NCBI RefSeq assembly: GCF_900129275.1
Contig: NZ_FQUX01000001.1
Location: 434,001 to 498,000, forward strand
Length of the DNA: 64,000 bases
Reading direction: 5' to 3'
From: Arenibacter palladensis
Lineage (GTDB): Bacteria > Bacteroidota > Bacteroidia > Flavobacteriales > Flavobacteriaceae
Each line of letters opens with the position of its first letter. Position 1 is the first letter of the stretch. Positions 26,893 through 35,876 of the stretch are shown piece after piece. Made by a program: the position numbers and the translations under genes. The notes beneath the pieces were generated by a model. It saw nothing but the letters and a program-made list of their open reading frames with translations. It did not search any database and was not told the origin of the DNA.

Positions 26893-28389
26893 CTATTTCT
26901 CCAAACCGGCAATAAAATCTGTAAGCAATCTAACCCCGAAAGCGGTTGCCGTTTTCTGGGTATAGAATTCCGCGTCACCAAAGGCCACCCCAGCAATGTC
27001 CAAATGCGCCCAATTGGTATGTGCATTGGTGAAAAACTCCAGAAATTTCGCAGCGCTGATAGCTCCTGCAATGGGCTTGCCACTATAATTCTTTACATCG
27101 GCAATATCGGATTTTATATCCCCCTCATAGGAATCCCACAAAGGAAGTCGCCACAAACGTTCCCCACACCGGTCTCCGGCAGTCGTTAAGCCATGGGCAA
27201 GGTCATCATTGTTCGTAAATAACCCGCCTGCTACATAGCCCAAGGTTTGCACACAACTTCCGGTAAGGGTAGCCACGTCTATCATTACATCCGGACTGTA
27301 GTTCTTATTTAGATAGGCAATTCCATCAGCTAAAATTAAGCGTCCCTCTGCATCGGTATCAATGATCTCGATTGTCTTGTCCGCGTAAGACCCAATAACA
27401 TCTCCCGGTTTTAAAGCTTTGGCGTCCACACAGTTCTCTGTGGTGGGTATAATGGCGATAAGATGTACGGGCAATTTAAGTTTGGCGGCCAACTCTATTG
27501 TTCCCAGTACCGCCGCAGCTCCACCCATATCGCTTTTCATATAATGCATGTTGGAAGACCCCTTTATGGACAAGCCCCCTGTATCAAAAGTAACACCTTT
27601 GCCCACCAAGCCCACTTTGGGTATTTTTGAACCCATAGCTTTTGGCTTATATTCCATTACAATGAACCTTGCAGGTGTTTCACTACCCTGACCGACTGCC
27701 TTGAGTGCAAATAATCCCAATTTTTCAATGGCCTTTTCATCATGGACTTCCACATTATAACCAAATTCCTTACCAGACATTATTGCTTCCTGGCCCAATT
27801 TAATAGGGGTAAGCTTATTGCTAGGGGCGTTTACCAATCCCAGCATCTTAAGTTGGGTTTCTGCTATGGCCCGGCCTTTGTCTGCTGCTACTTCTACTAT
27901 ATCATCAAAACTGTCCGGAACAAGGATTTGTAAAGTCAATTGTTCGGAATCCCATTTATGCGCTGGTACAGTCGATGTTTGGTACATACCCTTTTTATAG
28001 GTCCCCAACAACATTCCACTAACGAGGCCTTCAGTCAATACAGCTAAAAATTCAGGGTCAAAATTGGCGCTGCCAATATCAATGCTCAAATTGGACGGTA
28101 ATTTGGCAGATTCCATTTGAAGGAAGCGCTTAAAAGCATCTATTACCACTTTTAAGGTTGGTTTTGTTCCCAAACCCAAACAGTATACCCTTTTTATACT
28201 TTTATGACCATTGGGGAAAAACAAGGAGACTTCCTTTTTTTCGGCCTTTATTTGTTCCATTAACAATGACTTGGGGAGCTGTAGATCCCCCGCCAATGTA
28301 GCAATGTCCGTTTCTAAATTTTCACCTTGTACAAACGGTACTATAAAGGTTTCCGAAAAAAGACTTTTGTCCTTTGTAATGTTGATCAT
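26893..28389 (-). CDS. M17 leucyl aminopeptidase
   Basis: A 498-residue cytosolic leucine aminopeptidase. The metal-site region reads VGKGVTFDTGGLSIKGSSNM, followed by MKSDMGGAAAVLG and the family signature DTDAEGRLILADGIAY. The two-metal-ion catalytic lysine is in GVTFDTGGLSIK. It removes N-terminal residues from peptides and fits a role in trimming or recycling a peptide product of the neighbouring ligases, though an unrelated housekeeping role is possible. Separated by 15 bp from the upstream esterase gene, so the two are an operon. Confidence 0.93.
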   Translation of the reverse strand: MINITKDKSLFSETFIVPFVQGENLETDIATLAGDLQLPKSLLMEQIKAEKKEVSLFFPNGHKSIKRVYCLGLGTKPTLKVVIDAFKRFLQMESAKLPSNLSIDIGSANFDPEFLAVLTEGLVSGMLLGTYKKGMYQTSTVPAHKWDSEQLTLQILVPDSFDDIVEVAADKGRAIAETQLKMLGLVNAPSNKLTPIKLGQEAIMSGKEFGYNVEVHDEKAIEKLGLFALKAVGQGSETPARFIVMEYKPKAMGSKIPKVGLVGKGVTFDTGGLSIKGSSNMHYMKSDMGGAAAVLGTIELAAKLKLPVHLIAIIPTTENCVDAKALKPGDVIGSYADKTIEIIDTDAEGRLILADGIAYLNKNYSPDVMIDVATLTGSCVQTLGYVAGGLFTNNDDLAHGLTTAGDRCGERLWRLPLWDSYEGDIKSDIADVKNYSGKPIAGAISAAKFLEFFTNAHTNWAHLDIAGVAFGDAEFYTQKTATAFGVRLLTDFIAGLEK

Positions 28390-28404
28390 AAAACTGTTTT
28401 AAGT

Positions 28405-29229
28405 TTATTTTCTAAAATAAAGAAATTCTATGGCTGCCGGGAATTCTTGGCTCCAAAACCATTCCTCATGTTTTCCTTGGGGATCAATATGTAATTCAAT
28501 ATTAACAATTGTGCCCTCTTTGTTCTTATCCTCAAGCACTTGTTTCAATCTTTTCACATTCCCCACCATATTCACACTTTCGGAACCTCCAGCATACAAA
28601 TAGATATCGGTAGGATAAGGTTGATGAAATGCTATGGCGTCAAAATAAATCTTGGGGGTAATCCACAGCGAAGGAGAAAAAATCATCAATTTTCCAAACA
28701 CTGAAGGATATCTTAGCCCGGCATAGATACTTATTAGACCTCCCATTGAACTCCCTCCAACTCCAGTATTCTCCCTTTCTTTTAAGGTCCTAAAATTTTT
28801 ATCAATATGAGGTTTTAGGGTTTCCACCAAGAACTTAAGATACCTTTTGCCGTCCCCTTTACCCCATTTGGTTTCTTTAAAGGGTGAAAATTCCAATACC
28901 CTTTCCTCTTCCGCATGATCTATAGCGACAACAATAACCTCCCCCATTCCCTTTCTTGCCAATTCCGATAGCTTTTCATCAATGGCCCAGTTGCCATAAG
29001 GTCCACCACCATCAAATAGATTTTGGCCATCATGTAAGTACAATACCGGATAACTTTTTGAGCTAACCCCATAGCTACCCGGCAAGAGTACCGATATTCT
29101 CCTTTTCCTATTCAACTGCGGAATTTCATAATCCTCAGCTATTATGCGAATCTCAGGCCTATAGGAAACTTGATTTCCGCCTTGACTTCCTGCGTCGTTG
29201 ATATTTTGCTCCAACATGCTCTTTTCCAT
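28405..29229 (-). CDS. Alpha/beta-hydrolase, putative esterase (Fes/EstA type)
   Basis: A 274-residue alpha/beta hydrolase of the putative-esterase family (type found in enterobactin esterase and S-formylglutathione hydrolase relatives). Motifs are YPVLYLHDGQNLFDG, the nucleophile elbow TGVGGSSMGGLISIYAG, and a probable catalytic His in GKHEEWFW. A short Gln/Asn-rich leader precedes the domain, without a signal peptide. First gene of the minus-strand set; ester or thioester hydrolysis of a pathway intermediate is inferred from context only. Confidence 0.85.
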   Translation of the reverse strand: MEKSMLEQNINDAGSQGGNQVSYRPEIRIIAEDYEIPQLNRKRRISVLLPGSYGVSSKSYPVLYLHDGQNLFDGGGPYGNWAIDEKLSELARKGMGEVIVVAIDHAEEERVLEFSPFKETKWGKGDGKRYLKFLVETLKPHIDKNFRTLKERENTGVGGSSMGGLISIYAGLRYPSVFGKLMIFSPSLWITPKIYFDAIAFHQPYPTDIYLYAGGSESVNMVGNVKRLKQVLEDKNKEGTIVNIELHIDPQGKHEEWFWSQEFPAAIEFLYFRK

Positions 29230-29652
29230 AATATTATCCCAACAAATGCGGACAAAGATAATCTGTTTTGGAACAACAGTACCATCAAAGCAACCCTAAT
29301 CTATTGTTCCACCCAACATTCTGCTTCTATGACCCCAATATGTAGGGCCAGATGATGGATTCCAAATAAATTAATAGTCGAAAAAGAAGAGATAGAAAAT
29401 AATTATTATGCTGTTTATCGAAGAAAGGATACCGTTGGTTTTTTTCACAACATTATGGAGTGTGTTCACAACAAAAATTAAGTGGAACTGTTTAATCCTT
29501 CTATCTTTACCTTGTATTTAAGTGATAGTGTTTCACCCCAAATCAAACGCGAAACTTAATTCCAAGTGCTTTTTCCCCAAATCAGCACTTAACCTTAAAG
29601 TAACGCTTTATAATAATAAACCAAATTTTACTGAAAGACCTACTTAACTAAA
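29230..29652. other. Intergenic region, no gene seen
   Basis: Between the divergent esterase gene and the hairpin at 29658. Contains stop codons in all frames and no convincing gene; the AT-rich parts may hold the esterase promoter (reading left) and a small RNA (reading right) ending at the hairpin. Confidence 0.4.
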
Positions 29653-29657
29653 AAATT

Positions 29658-29683
29658 GCCCCTCAACAGAGGGGCTTTTTTTT
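29658..29683. terminator. Bidirectional intrinsic terminator
   Basis: Stem GCCCCTC/GAGGGGC with an AACA loop (29658-29675), followed by eight T on the plus strand and, read on the minus strand, AATTTTTT. On the minus strand it lies just after the lipoprotein gene ending at 29749, which explains it. The better T run on the plus strand would also fit an upstream small RNA. Confidence 0.75.
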
Positions 29684-29748
29684 ATTAATTCTCCAGGACA
29701 TATAGTGGTATTGACTAACTATTATATAAGACCTATTATTTCCACAAA

Positions 29749-30198
29749 CTAGTTTGAAAAAGTATAGTTAACAGTCTCGAAGGATTCGGAAATGGTTGTT
29801 TTGCCATCGGCCGATGCTATCTTGACCATTAATTGATCCACTACTACTGCATTATCACCGGATGTAATGGAAATCATTACAGTTCTAGTGCCCTTTCCAG
29901 TAAGTAATGGGGAAGATGTATAACTATACTTTGGAGAAATGCTTCCATTGGTATAGGGTTGAACCCATATTCTACCGCCATTAGAATCGGCTATCTCGTA
30001 ATCATAAATAAGTATTACTTCTTCATCAAATTTTAAGGACGCCGGAGTATTGGGTGTCTTACTCTTTATGGTCACTTTATTAACGGCAATGTCTGAGGTT
30101 CCATCATCACTTTTACTACAGCCATTAAAGACAAATAAAAAGATTATGGCGATTACAGTTCCGATTAAATCAATTTTGGGATAACATCTTGTTTTCAT
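29749..30198 (-). CDS. Small lipoprotein of unknown function
   Basis: A 149-residue lipoprotein. The signal peptide has a typical hydrophobic stretch and lipobox (FVFNGCSKSDDG). The mature part has an immunoglobulin-like, beta-rich look: YDYEIADSNGGRIWV and VMISITSGDNAVVVDQLMVK. No family recognised. It is 62 bp behind another lipoprotein gene, and both run toward the terminator at 29658. Confidence 0.7.
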   Translation of the reverse strand: MKTRCYPKIDLIGTVIAIIFLFVFNGCSKSDDGTSDIAVNKVTIKSKTPNTPASLKFDEEVILIYDYEIADSNGGRIWVQPYTNGSISPKYSYTSSPLLTGKGTRTVMISITSGDNAVVVDQLMVKIASADGKTTISESFETVNYTFSN

Positions 30199-30259
30199 GA
30201 TTTCTTTATTTTAATAATTACCTTAAATTTTGAGGAACCTTTTTAAACACAGACTAATT

Positions 30260-31246
30260 CTACTGAAAATAGACCAACATATGAACCATTTCCTCCGGAT
30301 CGGGAACATGCCCTCCTCCAAATGTCTTTCCATTGATGTGGTATAACACGGGAATAACCAGTGCAACTTCATCCGTAAGGATGCAAGAACCATGTTCTAA
30401 AGTAGCCTTTAGTATTCCGTTGGCATCGGCAATGACAATATTGCCAGTCCCGGTATCGGGGCCTATAGGAGGATTGTTGAAATTCACGAAATCGTTCATG
30501 AAATCTATTTGTTCACTAACGGACCTAGTTTTGTTGAGATAGGCCAACCAAAAAGTATAGGTGCCGTTGGGAATCATCCCCTCAAGATTCACCTTCACCA
30601 TAGATGAATTGCCATTACAGTGCACCACCAAATTTCCCTTAGCCGTTTGAAATTCCGATAATATAATCTGATGATTATCCGGAGCCATTATTGGTGTAAG
30701 TAGGCCAATAGGATCATCAAATATATTTGCTGCAAAAAGAGGCTCATTGGGATCTGTGGGAGTGTTACCTTCCTTGTCAACAATTTCTTCCAATAATTGA
30801 ACACTCCCAAAGTTTAAGTGGGCAGGTACCTTCTCGGGTTTAACGACAAAATCTACATTCGCCACTTGATGGTACCGCAGTTGAACAGCAATTGGAATTT
30901 CTGTTACCAATTTTGTGGATAAAGGAGGAATAATACTGGCACTATAGTGTCCTAAATTATCGGTTTCCCCTGAGAAATTGCCTTCCATATCGGTAACCAT
31001 TTCTACCGTATCGGACCCATTGGCAAAGAATACCTTGGTTTTGGGATATGGATTCCCAAGTTCGTCCTTGACTGTCCCTTTAATCTTGCCGGTGAGATCC
31101 ACTGGAAAATCGGTTTCAGATTTAATACACCCAAGTGCCGTGCTACTTAAAACTATGGCCAATATCAACTGTAAAATGAATACTGCTTTTACCCTATCGA
31201 CAATTTTAGTAATTACAAATGTCCCAAACGCTCTTGTTGTTTTCAT
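30260..31246 (-). CDS. Lipoprotein with carboxypeptidase regulatory-like domain
   Basis: A protein of 328 residues from the ATG at 31246, with lipobox ALGC (Cys40). The segment GKIKGTVKDELGNPYPKTKV, followed by MVTDMEGNFSGETDN, is a carboxypeptidase regulatory-like beta-sandwich; the rest is unrecognised and beta-rich. A longer frame with a TTG start at 31270 exists but adds no useful residues. A -7-like box, TAGCTTTG on the minus strand (31299-31306), lies about 50 bases upstream. Likely outer-membrane or periplasm-facing; ligand unknown. Confidence 0.72.
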   Translation of the reverse strand: MKTTRAFGTFVITKIVDRVKAVFILQLILAIVLSSTALGCIKSETDFPVDLTGKIKGTVKDELGNPYPKTKVFFANGSDTVEMVTDMEGNFSGETDNLGHYSASIIPPLSTKLVTEIPIAVQLRYHQVANVDFVVKPEKVPAHLNFGSVQLLEEIVDKEGNTPTDPNEPLFAANIFDDPIGLLTPIMAPDNHQIILSEFQTAKGNLVVHCNGNSSMVKVNLEGMIPNGTYTFWLAYLNKTRSVSEQIDFMNDFVNFNNPPIGPDTGTGNIVIADANGILKATLEHGSCILTDEVALVIPVLYHINGKTFGGGHVPDPEEMVHMLVYFQ

Positions 31247-31298
31247 AATGATAGTTTTAGAGTTAAACAAACTTGAGGGGAATATTACTAGTGCTGTC

Positions 31299-31306
31299 CA
31301 AAGCTA
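31299..31306 (-). promoter_or_regulatory. Possible -7 box for the lipoprotein pair
   Basis: Reads TAGCTTTG on the minus strand, matching TAnnTTTG, with the predicted start about 45-50 bases downstream in the direction of the ATG at 31246. No clear -33 element. The rest of the 290-bp space up to 31538 shows no gene. Confidence 0.3.
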
Positions 31307-31538
31307 TTCCAACCTATGTTGTTTAACTAACATAAAGGTTCCAAATTCTGACAAAATAGTTCCAACGTATAATTGTTGATTTCCTTGAAAAGGCGACCAA
31401 TAAACTGTTAAAAGGCTTGTATTGTTAGTGAAGGGCACGAATTGTATTGGGATGGAAACCTGGGAAGCTTTGCCATTGTCAAAAAAAGAAAGATTATGAA
31501 TGCCAAAAAAATGACAATTCTAAAAGGGACGAAGCAAT

Positions 31539-34500
31539 TTAGTAATCGGACGGTGGAACACCATATAATCGCTTAAAACATTTGGCAAAATACGAGAGGT
31601 TATTAAAGCCGACCATATAGGCTATTTGGGTAACGTTATCCACTTTTTGACGCAATAATTGGGCTGCCCTTTTTAACCTGAAGTTGCGCAACAGTTCCCC
31701 TGGTGATTCATTGGTTAGGGCCTTTATTTTCCTGTGCAATTGAGTCTTGCTCATGGCCAATGCAACTTGCATTTCCACTACCCCAAAATCTGGTTCTGAA
31801 AACTTATCCTCCAACAAAGCTAGTACCTCTTCCAAAAATTTTTGATCTACCGAAGTAACAGTTACTTTTTTAGGATCTATCCCAATGTCCCTATTGCTAA
31901 AAAGCTCCCTAAGATATTTACGCTGCTCTATCAGATTTCTAATCCGTACCAAAAGTTCCTTTCCATCAAAGGGTTTCGTTAGGTAATCGTCCGCACCAAT
32001 TTCCAATCCTTCAATTTTGTTTTCCCTTCCCGCCTTTGCAGTAAGCATAATCACTGGGATATGGCTGGTGTGCAAATCTGTCTTTAACTTTCGGCAAAGT
32101 TCAATACCATCCATCCGGGGCATCATCAGATCCGTAACAATCAAATCTGGTGGATCCTTTAGTGCACATTGTAAACCTGCTTCACCATTAACCGCTTCAA
32201 TTACCCTATACGTTCCAATAAGCTGCCCCTTTATAAATTGTCGCATATCACTATTATCCTCAATAAGTAAGATTCTTGGCAAATCCCTGTAATCGCCAGG
32301 GTTTAGTTCATACACATTGGCAATAGTGGGATGCATTTCCTTGGAATTCTTGACCAATTCGACTTTGATCGACCTTGTTTTTATTTCTTGTAACGGAATC
32401 AGTACGGTAAAGAAGGTTCCTTTGTTTTCAACACTGGAAACGGAAATAGTTCCCCCCATTAGGTCAATAAGATCTTTGGAAAGGGATAGACCAATTCCAG
32501 AACCTTCCTTCTCTTTTGTGGCACTGTTATCTACCTGATAAAATCGATCAAAAATAAATGGCAACCGTTCTTTTGGGATTCCCAACCCGGTATCCGACAC
32601 TTGTATTCGTAGATTATTTGAATAATAATCTGCTTCAAAGGAGATTTCGGAACCATTTTCAGAAAACTTGAAGGCATTTCCCAAAAGGTTGTACACTATG
32701 TTTTCCAGTTTATCACGGTCAAAGGAAGCCCAAAGCATATTGGTCGGTATTCTTACTCTGTAGTCGATCCTACGTTGAGCTGCATGAGAATTGAAGGACG
32801 AGACAGCCGTCCTAAGACATTTAAAGACATCCCCTTCTGAAGGCGAAAGTTTTAAATTACCCTCGTCAATTTTTGACAGATCCAGTAGTTGGTTAACCAT
32901 ATTCAGAAGGCGATTCGCATTCCTGCGAATCATAATTACCGTTTCCATACTTAATTTTTGGTCAAAATTCTGTTCCAACTGCTCTATAGGGCCTTTAATA
33001 AGAGTCAATGGCGTACGGAATTCATGTGAAATATTGGCAAAAAAACGCGATTTTGCCTTATCCAAATCCAGCAATTTCTCAGCCTGTATTTTTAGTTGGT
33101 TGGCCTGATGTTGAACTTCCGTGGTTCTTATTTCTATCAATTTCTCCAATGCTTCGTTCCGAATCCTTAGTTGACGGGAACGCAACTGTAAAATTATCCA
33201 AAGAAAGCCAAGAAAAAGAACCACATATATTACATATGCCCACCAAGCCCTATACCAAGGAGGGAGTATTACAAAATTGAATGTGCCGACTTGGCCAATA
33301 TCGCCATAAATGTTCCTTGTCCGGACCATGAAGCTGTACTCACCTTCTGGTAGGTTGGTATAATCTTTACGATTCTCATGGGACCATTCCGACCATTTTT
33401 CATCGAACCCCAACAAATTATATTGATAATTGTTAGCTTCAGGATGACTTGTTAAGGATGCGAATTCGAACCTTATCCCAAAATTGGAATGATTTAGAAC
33501 TGTATTCGGATGAATCGAGGGATCCCCACCATAGATTATGGAATCACTTCCAACAATAACTTTACGAACGTAGGTACTAAAAGAGTCTTTAAAATCATAA
33601 TTAGTATTAAAATCGTACTTGTAAATACCCTCTCCCCCAGACCAAATCTGATTTTCACCCTCCCAAAAAAGATGGGTTTCGGTAGTACTTCTAATGGCTT
33701 CATCATAAAATCTTTGAACATTATATTCGCCATTACCATTTTTGTATGCCGTGAACCTATATACTTTTCCTTGTACCGGTTTAGATTCCAGCAAAATATA
33801 TTGCCCTTTACTCTGGTAAGCACGTGGAAATACATTCAGCGAATCGAGACCAAATTTCTTGCCAAATTCCTTTTCCGGATTAAATTGTTTTGAGATGGGA
33901 TCCAATCTATACAAGGGTTCATTTAGCACATCGGTGGTTACAAACAATTCTTCGCCAAGGCTCCAAACATTAGTAGAACCCTTTGGCAGCCCCTGAGTAT
34001 ATCGTTCTACTGAAAGGTTTTCAATTTGAAATTCAGAATTTGTTTTTTCCGAATCAGGAAATTCAACTTTCAGGATAGGGTTAAGAGATGTTCCTAGCCA
34101 TAAGCCCCCTTTTGCGTCCGGCGTTATGGAAAAAATATCATCATTTATCTGTCCCAAATCTTGTACCTCCGTCCATTCCCCATCATTATATTTAATACTT
34201 GCCAATCCATGCAGATGCCCAACAAAAATTCTATCGGGATACAGTTTTGAAAACCCCAAGGTCCGGCACCCGAGCAAATTACTTACTTGCCGAACACCTT
34301 CTTCCGATATTAGGAAAACGCCATTGGCAGAAGCGGCAAAAAGTTCCCCTTCCTTAGATAGCAAATTAAAGCAACCAGATGTAATCCCTTCAATCTTTCG
34401 AAATTTAGGGTAATCAGACTCCATATCTTTATCCAATACATAAAGTCCACTATAAGTACCAACGTATAATTTACCTTCATGTCTAAGAATACAGGAAACA

Positions 34501-35522
34501 GTACCATCAAGACCATTTCGACTATCAAAGTATGTATAAGGCAATTGAAGTGATACTTTTGAAATACCCGTTTGATGAGCCAGCCACAAGGCTCCCTCCC
34601 TATCCACGGACAAGGCATGGACCTGATTGTTGGCAATACCATTTTGTTCAGTAATATGTCCTAAGTATTTGCCGTTATTATCCATAAGTACAACACCTCC
34701 TCTAAGGGTGGCAAAAGCATATTTAGTGTTGGTCAATCTTTGCCCTGCATACAGAAGATTACCATCTAGATATGCCTCAATTTCATTAGCCATTTTGGTT
34801 ATTGTTGAGCCATTATATAGGTACATGCCAGCCCCTTTGCTTACAAAAAGTACAGAATCCTGTCCAAATGGAAGAGCAACCGTGGCCCTAATATTTTTGA
34901 AAAATTCACCATTAGGAATTAATTCCAACTTTTCCCCATTTACTACAAACATCCCCTCACCAATAATACTTACATACACTTTTCCATGAACCTGATATTC
35001 CCTATAAATAGAACCGTCACCTGGATGTGGTATCACCGTAAATTGGTCATTTTTATAACTGTAAAGTGTATTGTCCGAAGCAAAAATAATTCGGTCCCCT
35101 TCTGGAAAGATCTGCCATATATTTGCTGTTAGGGGGTAGGTTTCCGGAATCTTATCCTTTAGTGATCTATATTTTAGCATTCCCAAGGTGTCGGGAACCA
35201 AATAGCCCAATTCCCTATCTCCCCCAATCCACTTTACATTATTCCTATCAACGACTACGGTCCTAACAGCCCTTAGACCAGGAAAAGCGATAAGTCTCCA
35301 GGAGGCGCCATCATATTCCAGTATTCCTTCTCCATTGGCTGCATAAATAAAATCGGTTTGATCCTGAGTTATAAACCAGTTCTGGTGATGGGCCGAATAT
35401 TGTTTTTGACCATAATTTTCTATAGGGAAATTTCCCAATTGAAGTCCATCCTCTTCTTTCTGGGAAAGCAAAAAAAAGGAATATAATAATAAGAGGGGGA
35501 GAATAAGCTTTTTCATCTCCAT
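31539..35522 (-). CDS. Hybrid sensor kinase with AraC output (HTCS)
   Basis: A 1327-residue one-protein two-component system. After the signal peptide, a periplasmic part of ~700 residues is built from ligand-binding beta-propeller repeats (WQIFPEGDRI, ALWLAHQTGISKV and similar) and a Y_Y_Y-type domain. A single TM helix is near residues 758-779. HisKA with FFANISHEFRTPLTLIKG (His833), HATPase (about 935-1050), a receiver domain with IVTDLMMPRMDG (Asp1131) and a C-terminal AraC HTH (about 1240-1327) follow. In Bacteroidetes such HTCS proteins sense glycan fragments and switch on utilisation genes. No susC/susD pair is near, so the target is unknown. Start may be 35522 or the in-frame ATG at 35516. 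Confidence 0.93.
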   Translation of the reverse strand: MEMKKLILPLLLLYSFFLLSQKEEDGLQLGNFPIENYGQKQYSAHHQNWFITQDQTDFIYAANGEGILEYDGASWRLIAFPGLRAVRTVVVDRNNVKWIGGDRELGYLVPDTLGMLKYRSLKDKIPETYPLTANIWQIFPEGDRIIFASDNTLYSYKNDQFTVIPHPGDGSIYREYQVHGKVYVSIIGEGMFVVNGEKLELIPNGEFFKNIRATVALPFGQDSVLFVSKGAGMYLYNGSTITKMANEIEAYLDGNLLYAGQRLTNTKYAFATLRGGVVLMDNNGKYLGHITEQNGIANNQVHALSVDREGALWLAHQTGISKVSLQLPYTYFDSRNGLDGTVSCILRHEGKLYVGTYSGLYVLDKDMESDYPKFRKIEGITSGCFNLLSKEGELFAASANGVFLISEEGVRQVSNLLGCRTLGFSKLYPDRIFVGHLHGLASIKYNDGEWTEVQDLGQINDDIFSITPDAKGGLWLGTSLNPILKVEFPDSEKTNSEFQIENLSVERYTQGLPKGSTNVWSLGEELFVTTDVLNEPLYRLDPISKQFNPEKEFGKKFGLDSLNVFPRAYQSKGQYILLESKPVQGKVYRFTAYKNGNGEYNVQRFYDEAIRSTTETHLFWEGENQIWSGGEGIYKYDFNTNYDFKDSFSTYVRKVIVGSDSIIYGGDPSIHPNTVLNHSNFGIRFEFASLTSHPEANNYQYNLLGFDEKWSEWSHENRKDYTNLPEGEYSFMVRTRNIYGDIGQVGTFNFVILPPWYRAWWAYVIYVVLFLGFLWIILQLRSRQLRIRNEALEKLIEIRTTEVQHQANQLKIQAEKLLDLDKAKSRFFANISHEFRTPLTLIKGPIEQLEQNFDQKLSMETVIMIRRNANRLLNMVNQLLDLSKIDEGNLKLSPSEGDVFKCLRTAVSSFNSHAAQRRIDYRVRIPTNMLWASFDRDKLENIVYNLLGNAFKFSENGSEISFEADYYSNNLRIQVSDTGLGIPKERLPFIFDRFYQVDNSATKEKEGSGIGLSLSKDLIDLMGGTISVSSVENKGTFFTVLIPLQEIKTRSIKVELVKNSKEMHPTIANVYELNPGDYRDLPRILLIEDNSDMRQFIKGQLIGTYRVIEAVNGEAGLQCALKDPPDLIVTDLMMPRMDGIELCRKLKTDLHTSHIPVIMLTAKAGRENKIEGLEIGADDYLTKPFDGKELLVRIRNLIEQRKYLRELFSNRDIGIDPKKVTVTSVDQKFLEEVLALLEDKFSEPDFGVVEMQVALAMSKTQLHRKIKALTNESPGELLRNFRLKRAAQLLRQKVDNVTQIAYMVGFNNLSYFAKCFKRLYGVPPSDY

Positions 35523-35824
35523 CGAATTATACTACAAGATATTGAAAATTCAGGTTTCTTCCGTCTATTAAAAATATAATTGTTGTATGGATTACACTTG
35601 AACAATAGTTCCTAATAATATCAATATAATCCCAAATGTGTCTTTTTTAAAACCCAAACCTCAATCAATAGCTAGTTCACAAGGCTATTTTAATGTTTTA
35701 CAACAAAAATTTATATCCCAAATAGCTATCCTCTATTTTAGCGGAACAATAATTAGATGTTTATTCCTGACAGGAATTTAAAATATATATCGCCTAACCA
35801 AAATTGACAAATCCTACTTTGCAA
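35523..35824. other. Intergenic region upstream of HTCS
   Basis: AT-rich, without a gene. It should hold the promoter for the sensor kinase on the minus strand, but no -7 box with both elements was found. Confidence 0.4.
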
Positions 35825-35849
35825 AAAAGGCCCTCATAGAGGGCCTTTT
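35825..35849. terminator. Intrinsic terminator
   Basis: Near-perfect hairpin AAAAGGCCCTC, ATA loop, GAGGGCCTTTT, with T runs on both strands. It lies 28 bases after the end of the DUF3078 gene on the minus strand and ends the suf transcription unit if that gene is the last one. Confidence 0.8.
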
Positions 35850-35876
35850 ATTTTTTATAACTTAGAGATATCCGTT

